5,442 nt of DNA, taken from Frondihabitans sp. Lineage in GTDB: Bacteria; Actinomycetota; Actinomycetes; Actinomycetales; Microbacteriaceae. Below are positions 1 through 4,727 of the stretch, piece after piece (position 1 is the stretch's first letter; every line of letters begins with the position of its first letter). The stretch is from contig JAODMX010000368.1 of assembly GCA_025464735.1 (NCBI GenBank), positions 1-5,442 on the forward strand, written 5' to 3'. The notes under the pieces were generated by a model, which worked only from the letters and a program-made list of their open reading frames with translations, was not told the origin of the DNA and did not search any database. The position numbers and the translations under genes were made by a program.

Positions 1-1
1 C

Positions 2-790
2 ATGTCGGAGGACGTCACCGAAGTAGGAGCCGACAGCGCGGCCTCCCGAACGGAGCGATACGGCCCCGTCGTGGAGCGGCAGGACGGCCGCGACTTCCCG
101 TTCTACAACGGCGATCCGCTCGGCCTGCCGGTCTGGCAGTGGGTGCTGGTCATCGTCAGCTGTGCGGCGGGTTTCGCCGTGCTGTCGTTTTACCCGGCGA
201 CAACCAACGTGCAATTGCTCGTGCCGCGCTTCCTGTTCGCGGCAATCCCGCTCGCGGTGCTGATCGCCTTCACTCGAAGGCGGTGGAGCGCCCTCCTCCA
301 CGGCATCTCGGGCCGGGACGTCCTGCTCATGATCGGCTTCGCCGCGGCCAACCTCGTCGTGTCCTTCATCGTCGGGCTTGTCGTCAAGGTGATCTTCGGC
401 GCAGCGAGCAACCCTGCCACCAACAATGTGCACGGCGCCGGCGAAGTCGTCACCTTCTACGTCGGCACGGCCCTGCAGCTCTTCGGCGAGGAACTCTTCT
501 CGATCCTGCCGTTCCTGGCCGTGATGGCCTTCTGTTTCCGCGGCGGCACCAGCCGGCGAACCGCCGTCCTCCTGGCATGGCTCGTCACTGCAGCCTGGTT
601 CGGGGCGGCGCACCTGCCCACGTACCAGTGGAATTTCGCCCAGGCGTTCCTAGTCATCGGTGTCGCTCGGCTCGTACTGACACTGGCGTATATTCGCACC
701 AAGAACATCCTCGTCAGCACAGGCGCCCACATCCTCAACGACTGGGTCATCTTCACCATCACGCTGGTCGTCGCGGCCGTGCACCCGTGA
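2..790 (+). CDS. CPBP-family intramembrane protease-like membrane protein
   Basis: This 262-residue polytopic membrane protein resembles the CPBP (CAAX protease and bacteriocin-processing, Abi) family, whose members are intramembrane glutamate-type proteases. A hydrophilic N-terminus of about 44 residues is followed by hydrophobic segments near residues 46-64, 73-90, 107-132, 150-178, 186-203, 214-230 and 247-260. Three family motifs are visible in order: the glutamate pair E163-E164 in GEELFSI, F200-G-A-A-H204, and H243-I-L-N-D247. The usual first motif is EExxxR; here the arginine position (168) is isoleucine, so activity may differ from characterised members. The ATG at position 2 sits at the window edge, so its ribosome-binding site is not visible and a start further upstream is possible. 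Substrate and role are unknown; bacterial relatives are linked to bacteriocin self-immunity or peptide processing, but nothing nearby supports a specific task. Family assignment is firm, protease activity is inference. Confidence 0.8.
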   Translation: MSEDVTEVGADSAASRTERYGPVVERQDGRDFPFYNGDPLGLPVWQWVLVIVSCAAGFAVLSFYPATTNVQLLVPRFLFAAIPLAVLIAFTRRRWSALLHGISGRDVLLMIGFAAANLVVSFIVGLVVKVIFGAASNPATNNVHGAGEVVTFYVGTALQLFGEELFSILPFLAVMAFCFRGGTSRRTAVLLAWLVTAAWFGAAHLPTYQWNFAQAFLVIGVARLVLTLAYIRTKNILVSTGAHILNDWVIFTITLVVAAVHP

Positions 791-823
791 CCTCTCTGAG
801 AGCCGAGCCTGTAAGATCAGGAT

Positions 824-847
824 CCGGTGATCGCCCAGGTCACCGAC
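824..847 (+). other. stem-loop downstream of the CPBP gene
   Basis: An inverted repeat begins 34 nt after the CPBP stop codon. Bases 825-832 pair with 838-845 around a 5-nt loop, giving eight pairs with one G-T wobble. No T-run follows, so it is not a classical Rho-independent terminator. It may end or stabilise the CPBP transcript, or be chance in GC-rich DNA. I see no convincing promoter for the tRNA between here and 896. Confidence 0.25.
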
Positions 848-895
848 GTCCCGTCGCCCGTCGGCTCACGAGCTCGGCGCAGACGCACTGGACGC

Positions 896-969
896 GGGGC
901 GGTAGCTCAGCCGGTTAGAGCATCGGACTCATAATCCGTCGGTCACGGGTTCAAGTCCCGTCCGCCCTA
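896..969 (+). tRNA. tRNA with CAU anticodon, probably elongator tRNA-Met
   Basis: The 74-nt sequence folds as a full cloverleaf. The acceptor stem is 896-902 with 962-968. T-A at positions 8-9 is followed by a D-arm GCTC/GAGC with GG in its loop. The anticodon loop is CTCATAA (anticodon CAT at 930-932), and the T-arm is ACGGG-TTCAAGT-CCCGT. The discriminator base is A969 and no CCA is encoded. The first acceptor pair is G-U, and the anticodon stem begins with a T-T mismatch above four good pairs. The D-loop and the strong non-C1 first pair exclude initiator tRNA-fMet, which has a mismatched C1-A72. A CAU tRNA can also be the lysidine-modified tRNA-Ile2; I favour elongator Met because the G1-U72 end and overall form agree with actinobacterial tRNA-Met genes as I remember them, but the isotype is less sure than the tRNA itself. 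Confidence 0.92.
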
Positions 970-999
970 CGCAGTCGCAGCGGCGCGCCCAGCGCGTAC

Positions 1000-1059
1000 C
1001 GCTCACAAATCGGACTCGGCACCACTCCGCACGGTGGTGCCGAGTCCGATTTGTGGGCG
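1000..1059. terminator. long bidirectional hairpin between tRNA and ABC operon
   Basis: Bases 1004-1025 and 1034-1055 are exact reverse complements (22 bp) around an 8-nt loop. Four more pairs at the base (1000-1003 with 1056-1059, one G-U) extend it to about 26 bp. The hairpin starts 30 nt after the tRNA and ends 27 nt before the stop codon of the convergent ATPase gene. It is well placed to end transcripts from both sides. There is no long U-tract outside the stem; a short ATTTG stretch lies in the base of each 3' arm, so it resembles the U-poor terminators common in high-GC actinobacteria. Confidence 0.8.
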
Positions 1060-1086
1060 AAGCGAGCGCGCAGAGGTCGCCCGCGC

Positions 1087-1911
1087 TCAGCGCGCGTCGC
1101 CGAGCAGCTTGCCGCGATCGCCCGCGAGACTGCCTCCGCGCCGGTACTCGTTCGCCACGAGGTCGAGCAGCTCTTCGGCCGATGTCTCTGAGGTCGGCTT
1201 GTTAAGCGTGATCTCGCCGTGTTGCAGCAGGTTCACGCGATCACACACGTCGAACACCTGGGTGTAGTTGTGGGCGATCAGGATGATCGACACCTCACCC
1301 TTCTCTCGCAGCATCGACACGAGGTCGAGGATGATGCCACCCTCCTTGGCGCCCATCGCCGCCAGCGGCTCGTCGAGAAGCAGGATGCTGGCGTTCGAAT
1401 ACACCGACCTGGCCACCGCGATCGCCTGTCGTTGGCCGCCCGAGAGGTTCGCGACCTCATCGTTCACCGAGGCGATCCGGATCCCGATGTCGTCGAGGTA
1501 TCGACGCGCGTCCCGGCGCATCTGGCCTCGCCGGAGGAAAGGCCCGAACCGCGGCTCCTTGTTCAGGAAGAGGTTCATGTACACGGGGAGGGTGTTGATC
1601 AGCGCGAGATCTTGGAAGACGGTCTCGATGCCTCGGTTGCGAGCGTCGGCGATGCCCGAGAGAGTCACGGGCTCGCCATTGATCAGCAGGTCGCCTGACG
1701 AGGGCTGATGGAATCCGGTCAAGATCTTGATCAGCGTCGACTTGCCGGCCCCGTTGTCGCCAATGAGCCCGAGCACCTCGCCCTTCCCGAGAGAAAGCGA
1801 GATGTCCTTGAGGGCGGTGACGGATCCGAATCGTTTGCTGATGTGGCGGGCCTCGAGAGCAGGCGGGGCTGCGTTTGTCGGCGCCGCATCCTGAGTGGCC
1901 GTGTCGGTCAT
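1087..1911 (-). CDS. sugar ABC importer ATP-binding protein (FrcA-like)
   Basis: This 274-residue cytoplasmic ATPase powers the importer encoded with it. From the chosen start it shows Walker A GDNGAGKS at 51-58, a Q-loop glutamine at 100, the signature LSGGQ at 156-160, Walker B ILLLDE at 176-181 and an H-loop histidine at 214, so all catalytic elements are present. It carries a single nucleotide-binding domain, as in FrcA of the fructose system, unlike the roughly 500-residue two-domain RbsA or XylG proteins; two copies would therefore be needed per transporter. The ATG at 1911 is preferred over one six codons upstream because AAGGAG lies 7 nt before it. The permease stop is separated from this start by one base (TGA-C-ATG), so translation is probably coupled. 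It is the last gene of the operon, followed by the terminator hairpin. Family is certain; the sugar is not determinable. Confidence 0.95.
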   Translation of the reverse strand: MTDTATQDAAPTNAAPPALEARHISKRFGSVTALKDISLSLGKGEVLGLIGDNGAGKSTLIKILTGFHQPSSGDLLINGEPVTLSGIADARNRGIETVFQDLALINTLPVYMNLFLNKEPRFGPFLRRGQMRRDARRYLDDIGIRIASVNDEVANLSGGQRQAIAVARSVYSNASILLLDEPLAAMGAKEGGIILDLVSMLREKGEVSIILIAHNYTQVFDVCDRVNLLQHGEITLNKPTSETSAEELLDLVANEYRRGGSLAGDRGKLLGDAR

Positions 1912-1912
1912 G

Positions 1913-2956
1913 TCACTGCTCCTTCGCACGTCGCCGGAACCGCGACAGGTAGATGTTGAGTGTCATCGCGAGCAGGATCGCCGCACCTTCGACGATGACG
2001 AACGTCGTCGCGCTCACACCCTGAATGTTGAAGCCGTCCTCGAGCACGGCCAGGAGGAGCGCGCCGAGCAGGGCGCCGATGACGGTGCCCGAGCCGCCGA
2101 TGAGGAGTGTTCCACCGATGACGGCGGACGCGATGGCGGTGAACATGAGTTCGCTGCCGCCGGCGTTCGGGTCGAACGACTGGGCGATGTGAGTGCCGTC
2201 GAGAATTCCCGCGATTCCGGCCACGAACGCCGTCAACACGAAGGCTCGGATCTTCACCCAGCTGACCCGGATCCCCGCTTCGGAGGCGCCGATCGCGTTA
2301 GCGCCGGTGGCGATCGTGTGTGCTCCCCACCGCGTCTGCGTGAGCACGATCTGCAGGATGACGCCGATTGCGAGGGCCCAGACGAGTTCGGACCAGTGGA
2401 AGCCGCCGAAGATCCCGACGAGGAAGCCGCTGGTGGGAGCCGGGAGGGGCGTGCTCCCGGCGATCTTCAGCGCTACTCCGTGCAGCACGTAGAGAGTGCC
2501 CAGTGTCGCGATGAACGACGGCAGCTTGAGGTACTGGTTCACGAGGCCGTTGAACAGGCCAATCACGACGGCGATCGCGAGCGAGATCACCAAGGCGAGT
2601 CCCAGGGGCAGGCCGTTGTTGTTGAGGGTCACCATGATGATCGGCACGAGGGCGAACGTCATGCCGGCGGACAGATCGATCTCGCCACAGATCAGCAGGA
2701 ACACTTCGGCGGCCGCGATGATCGCCACGGAGGAGAAGAAGTCGGCGATGTTGCTGATGTTGCCCGCCGTGAGGAACGACGGATTGGCGATAGCGAAATA
2801 GATGATGAGGATGATGTTGACCAGGAGCACCGACAGCTCCCGGATCCGGAAGACGCCCGCTCCGATCTGTGAGAGCCGTCCTCCACCCTCGGACGGCCCC
2901 GTTCCTCCGGCACGGGCGCCGCCGAGGGCGGCCGCTGCGGTGTCCTGAACCGTCAT
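1913..2956 (-). CDS. sugar ABC importer permease, CUT2 type (RbsC/FrcC-like)
   Basis: This 347-residue integral membrane protein belongs to the BPD_transp_2 group of ABC permeases, which serves ribose, fructose, xylose and related importers. A polar, Gly/Ala-rich N-terminus of about 35 residues is followed by roughly eight to ten hydrophobic segments. Family hallmarks are GEIDLSAGM (usual form GGIDLSVG), the cytoplasmic coupling region GANAIGASEAGIRV followed by a lysine and a long helix, and a final GTVIGALLGALLLAVLEDG block. The protein would act as a homodimer with two copies of the ATPase. Its start lies 3 nt after the stop of the binding-protein gene; AAGG 8 nt before the ATG is a moderate ribosome-binding site, and coupling from upstream translation is likely. 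Unlike two-permease systems, only one permease gene is present, as expected for CUT2. No truncation or frameshift is visible. Confidence 0.95.
   Translation of the reverse strand: MTVQDTAAAALGGARAGGTGPSEGGGRLSQIGAGVFRIRELSVLLVNIILIIYFAIANPSFLTAGNISNIADFFSSVAIIAAAEVFLLICGEIDLSAGMTFALVPIIMVTLNNNGLPLGLALVISLAIAVVIGLFNGLVNQYLKLPSFIATLGTLYVLHGVALKIAGSTPLPAPTSGFLVGIFGGFHWSELVWALAIGVILQIVLTQTRWGAHTIATGANAIGASEAGIRVSWVKIRAFVLTAFVAGIAGILDGTHIAQSFDPNAGGSELMFTAIASAVIGGTLLIGGSGTVIGALLGALLLAVLEDGFNIQGVSATTFVIVEGAAILLAMTLNIYLSRFRRRAKEQ
1919..1924 (-). promoter_or_regulatory. Shine-Dalgarno deciding the ATPase start
   Basis: AAGGAG on the minus strand lies 7 nt before ATG 1911-1909, inside the last codons of the permease gene. 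The in-frame upstream ATG at 1929 starts before this site, so its product would carry six extra residues (MRRSSD) without ribosome-binding support. Confidence 0.75.
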
Positions 2957-2959
2957 CGA

Positions 2960-4063
2960 TCAGGCCTTGATGTATAGCTGCTTGGCGGACGATCCCTCGA
3001 ACCGGTTGGCTTGCTTCGTGTAGGGCAGCACGTTGCTCTTCGTGACGAACTTGAGGCCGGTGTTCGTGAACGGGGGAGCGACGAGTGAGCCCGAGAGCTT
3101 GTACATGTAGAGATAGAGCGTCGGTAGGAAGCCTTGCAGATAGGCGGACTGGTCGATGGTGAAGTTCAGGATCCCGTTCTGGATCGACGTGATTGTCGTG
3201 GCGAGCAGGTCGTAGCCTCCGCCGAAGTAGCCGCTGGACTGCAGGCTGTACTTCTTCATCACGTTCGCGATGCCCTGCGTGCTGCCTGCGTCGACCGCGA
3301 AAAGCCCCTTGGTGTCCTTGTTGCCGGTGTAGAACGCGTCGATGGCCGTCTGTTCCGCTCCCTCGTCGGCTCCGGTGGCGACCTGCTTGACCTGATACCC
3401 CTTGTTCGCCGCCTTGAGGGCGGCGATGGCTCCGTCTGCGCGGGGTTGAATGTTCAGCGAACCGGGCGTCGCGATGAAGATCGCGATCTTGCTCCCAGCG
3501 GGCAGGAGCGTGGCGATCCGCTCGCCCATCGCCTGCCCCGAGGCGAAGAGGTCCTGGCCGACGTAGTTGAGGCGATCGTTCGTCGTGACGTCGGCGTTGT
3601 ACGAGACGACGGGGATCCCCGCGTCGATGGCCTTCTTCACCGGATCGTTGAACGCCTTCTCATCGACCAGGGCGATCGCGATGCCGTCGGCATTGCCGGT
3701 GATCGCCGTGTTGAGGGCGCTCACCATCTGGGAGACGTTCGAGGTCTCGGATCCGGTCCACTGCGGAGTCGGAAGCCCGAGGAGGGCCGCCGCATCCTGC
3801 AGGCCGTACTGGGTGGCCTGGAAGAAGGTGTTGGTCGTGACGTGGTTGATGAAGACGAACTTGAACTTCGGCGTCGTGGCGAAGTTACCGGCGCCACCTG
3901 CTGCGGAGGCTGATCCGCTGGGAGAACAGGCGGCGAGAAGTGCCGCCGCTGCACCGCCGATGCCGACTGCCCCCGCTCCGCGGAGAACGCTTCGCCTGGT
4001 TGTGCTCGGCCGCGTGGGATCTTCGAAAAGTTCCAGGTCGCGGTCGGTGAATTCTTGGTCCAT
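2960..4063 (-). CDS. sugar-binding lipoprotein of CUT2 ABC importer, Tat-exported
   Basis: This 367-residue protein is the substrate-capturing component and first gene of the operon. The N-terminus has a twin-arginine signal (T-R23-R24-S-V-L-R), a hydrophobic stretch and a lipobox LLAAC with Cys46, so it is probably exported folded through Tat and lipid-anchored outside the cytoplasmic membrane. Its n-region is long and acidic before the arginines. The mature part matches the type-1 periplasmic binding fold of the RbsB/FrcB group (Peripla_BP_4): an opening FKFVFINHVTTNTFF strand-loop, the ADGIAIALVDEKAF region, AIDAGIPVVSYNADV, the LNYVGQD hinge region, FAVDAGSTQGI, and near the end NFTIDQSAYLQG, where family members have an ID-Q sugar-contact loop. 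The substrate is probably a monosaccharide or polyol but cannot be named. GAGGAGGT just before the ATG strongly supports this start. Transcription probably starts near 4177 under a lac-type operator. Confidence 0.93.
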   Translation of the reverse strand: MDQEFTDRDLELFEDPTRPSTTRRSVLRGAGAVGIGGAAAALLAACSPSGSASAAGGAGNFATTPKFKFVFINHVTTNTFFQATQYGLQDAAALLGLPTPQWTGSETSNVSQMVSALNTAITGNADGIAIALVDEKAFNDPVKKAIDAGIPVVSYNADVTTNDRLNYVGQDLFASGQAMGERIATLLPAGSKIAIFIATPGSLNIQPRADGAIAALKAANKGYQVKQVATGADEGAEQTAIDAFYTGNKDTKGLFAVDAGSTQGIANVMKKYSLQSSGYFGGGYDLLATTITSIQNGILNFTIDQSAYLQGFLPTLYLYMYKLSGSLVAPPFTNTGLKFVTKSNVLPYTKQANRFEGSSAKQLYIKA

Positions 4064-4067
4064 CGTT

Positions 4068-4075
4068 ACCTCCTC
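4068..4075 (-). promoter_or_regulatory. strong Shine-Dalgarno of the binding-protein gene
   Basis: GAGGAGGT on the minus strand ends 4 nt before ATG 4063-4061. It is close to the full anti-Shine-Dalgarno complement, fits the high expression expected for a binding protein, and fixes the start codon. Confidence 0.85.
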
Positions 4076-4140
4076 GTATCAACGGATGCGCTGCGCCCAC
4101 CGATGTCCGAATGACATGGTCAACCCCTGCGCCGCTCGAC

Positions 4141-4154
4141 AGTGAGCGCTCACT
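4141..4154. promoter_or_regulatory. LacI/GalR-family operator, perfect 14-bp palindrome
   Basis: AGTGAGCGCTCACT reads the same on both strands. Its central 12 bases, GTGAGCGCTCAC, equal the core of the idealised symmetric lac operator, and the central CG is the signature of LacI/GalR-family sites. It lies 78 nt upstream of the binding-protein start and about 23-36 nt downstream of the predicted transcription start, a position suited to repression. No LacI-family gene is in the window, so the regulator must be encoded elsewhere. The palindrome is seen directly; the binding family is inferred. Confidence 0.75.
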
Positions 4155-4183
4155 TCGTGACGCGACCAGGATCGCGCAGGACA

Positions 4184-4212
4184 TGTCTAAGACCGTGTTC
4201 GAGGGTTGTCAA
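4184..4212 (-). promoter_or_regulatory. predicted promoter of the ABC sugar operon
   Basis: On the minus strand TTGACA (4212-4207) is an exact match to the housekeeping -35 consensus. After a 17-nt spacer comes TAGACA (4189-4184), a moderate -10 element. Transcription would start near 4177, giving a leader of about 115 nt that contains the lac-type operator. It is the best promoter-like pair between the operon and its neighbour. Confidence 0.6.
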
Positions 4213-4265
4213 GCATCCTTGCGCAGCCTGGATCCGAGTGTTGCTCGAGAAAAACCCGTTTTGCT

Positions 4266-4285
4266 AGGAGGCAAGAATGTCCTGA
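4266..4285 (+). other. strong Shine-Dalgarno followed by a two-codon ORF
   Basis: AGGAGG (4266-4271), a full anti-Shine-Dalgarno match, is followed after 5 nt by ATG TCC TGA (4277-4285). The spacing is ideal, yet the frame closes after Met-Ser. It could be a mini-ORF in a leader transcript, a relic of a lost gene start, or chance. I see no strong plus-strand promoter just upstream. Confidence 0.25.
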
Positions 4286-4322
4286 CGTCCGCACGCGGGC
4301 TGTGCTCGGCTCGAAGGCTCGT

Positions 4323-4346
4323 ATGGCCTCTGATCAGGCCATTTTC
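4323..4346 (+). terminator. terminator-like stem-loop with short T-run
   Basis: ATGGCCT (4323-4329) pairs exactly with AGGCCAT (4336-4342) around a 6-nt loop, and TTT continues after the stem, so the 3' side reads ATTTTCC. The stem is short, with four G/C pairs in its centre. It could end or attenuate a plus-strand transcript crossing this region; no gene directly upstream needs a terminator here. Confidence 0.3.
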
Positions 4347-4353
4347 CGAAGTC

Positions 4354-4369
4354 TGGACAGATCTGTCCA
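4354..4369. promoter_or_regulatory. 16-bp perfect palindrome, possible operator
   Basis: TGGACAGATCTGTCCA is an exact palindrome with half-site TGGACAG and no spacer. Such compact dyads are typical of sites for dimeric repressors, for example of TetR or GntR type, but I do not recognise the specific family. It lies about 140 nt upstream of the ABC promoter and about 110 nt upstream of the possible plus-strand promoter, so it is not obviously placed to control either by simple blocking. Confidence 0.45.
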
Positions 4370-4478
4370 TGGCTGGCACCGATTCCGACCGGCGCCGAGC
4401 ACCGAATATGCCCCCTCAGAGACGGCTCGAAAAGAGTGAAAGGTTTCTTGCTGTGATTACGGCGCGCCCGGGAGAGGG

Positions 4479-4507
4479 TTGCACCGGGCACCCCATCGTC
4501 GGATGAT
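4479..4507 (+). promoter_or_regulatory. possible promoter for the small membrane protein gene
   Basis: TTGCAC (4479-4484) and GATGAT (4502-4507) are separated by 17 nt and match four of six consensus bases each. Transcription would begin near 4514, giving a leader of about 28 nt before ATG 4542. The elements are weak, so this is tentative. Confidence 0.35.
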
Positions 4508-4541
4508 CAAAGCACGCGCTTTTCAAGGATCGGACGCTTCG

Positions 4542-4691
4542 ATGGACCACGCCGCACTTGTGACCTTCTTCCACTGGTTCCTGGTCGTGGCGGCGGTGGT
4601 GATGCTCATCCTCGTCGGAATGGTGTTCGTCGCCATGGGCACGAGCACCTCCTCGTACGATGACGATGAGTCGGGAGCCGGCGGCCACTGA
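4542..4691 (+). CDS. small single-span membrane protein (hypothetical, 49 aa)
   Basis: I do not recognise this protein. It has 49 residues: a short N-terminus (MDHAALVTFFHW), one hydrophobic helix at about 13-33, and a polar acidic tail with Y39-D-D-D-E43 and a glycine-rich end. With little positive charge at either end, orientation is unclear; the acidic tail suggests an outside C-terminus. Nearly all codons end in G or C, as in neighbouring real genes, which supports coding. ATG 4542 is chosen because AAGGAT lies 11 nt upstream, the hydrophobic segment follows directly, and the preceding in-frame residues look unlike protein. Alternative starts are TTG 4479 and ATG 4503. It stands alone, convergent with the MarR gene 36 nt away. 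It could be a small subunit or modulator of a membrane complex, but that is a guess. Confidence 0.65.
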   Translation: MDHAALVTFFHWFLVVAAVVMLILVGMVFVAMGTSTSSYDDDESGAGGH

Positions 4692-4697
4692 CGCCCC

Positions 4698-4717
4698 GCG
4701 GCAGACGTCGTTGCCGC
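4698..4717. terminator. weak hairpin in the convergent gap
   Basis: GCGGCA (4698-4703) pairs with TGCCGC (4712-4717) around an 8-nt loop. It fills most of the 36-nt gap between the small membrane protein and the MarR gene and could serve both directions. No T-run flanks it, so confidence is low. Confidence 0.3.
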
Positions 4718-4727
4718 ATCGGTCGCG

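Larger units (their letters stand above)
4064..4541. other. regulatory intergenic region, no convincing protein gene
   Basis: The region lies between the minus-strand ABC operon and a plus-strand small membrane protein gene. Open frames crossing it lack codon bias, ribosome-binding sites and any family resemblance. It does hold the ABC promoter, a lac-type operator, a 16-bp palindrome, a strong Shine-Dalgarno with a two-codon ORF, a terminator-like stem-loop and a possible plus-strand promoter, each listed separately. A 9-base direct repeat CGGCTCGAA occurs at 4307-4315 and 4423-4431, which may be chance. Confidence 0.6.

Noticed and set aside
139..918. Plus-strand 259-codon frame overlapping the CPBP gene and running into the tRNA
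   Set aside because: The product is Arg/His/Pro-rich, as expected of an out-of-frame reading of the CPBP gene, and it runs into the tRNA gene.
896..1060. tRNA as an integration site of a mobile element
   Set aside because: No second copy of the tRNA 3' end, no integrase gene and no change in base composition are visible in the window.
1893..1929. ATPase start at ATG 1929 giving six extra residues
   Set aside because: The AAGGAG ribosome-binding site at 1924-1919 lies after that ATG and is ideally spaced for ATG 1911; the earlier start has no such site and overlaps the permease by 17 nt.
1895..2872. Long plus-strand open frame of 325 codons opposite the permease
   Set aside because: Its product is a charge-rich, Asp/Glu/Arg/His-heavy sequence typical of the antisense of a GC-rich membrane protein gene; the minus strand encodes a clear ABC permease.
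3134..3913. Plus-strand open frame of 259 codons opposite the binding protein
   Set aside because: It is an antisense shadow with no recognisable domain, fully covered by the clear minus-strand binding-protein gene.
4118..4123. TTGACC on the minus strand as the -35 of a promoter closer to the binding-protein gene
   Set aside because: No acceptable -10 element lies 16-18 nt downstream, and the pair at 4212-4184 is much better.
4111..4506. 131-codon plus-strand frame in the intergenic region
   Set aside because: It has no ribosome-binding site, no consistent G/C bias at third positions and no recognisable domain, and it crosses the promoter, operator and palindromes.
4479..4541. N-terminal extension of the small membrane protein from TTG 4479
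   Set aside because: The 21 extra residues are basic and lack features, the TTG lies within a possible promoter, and a ribosome-binding site fits ATG 4542 better.
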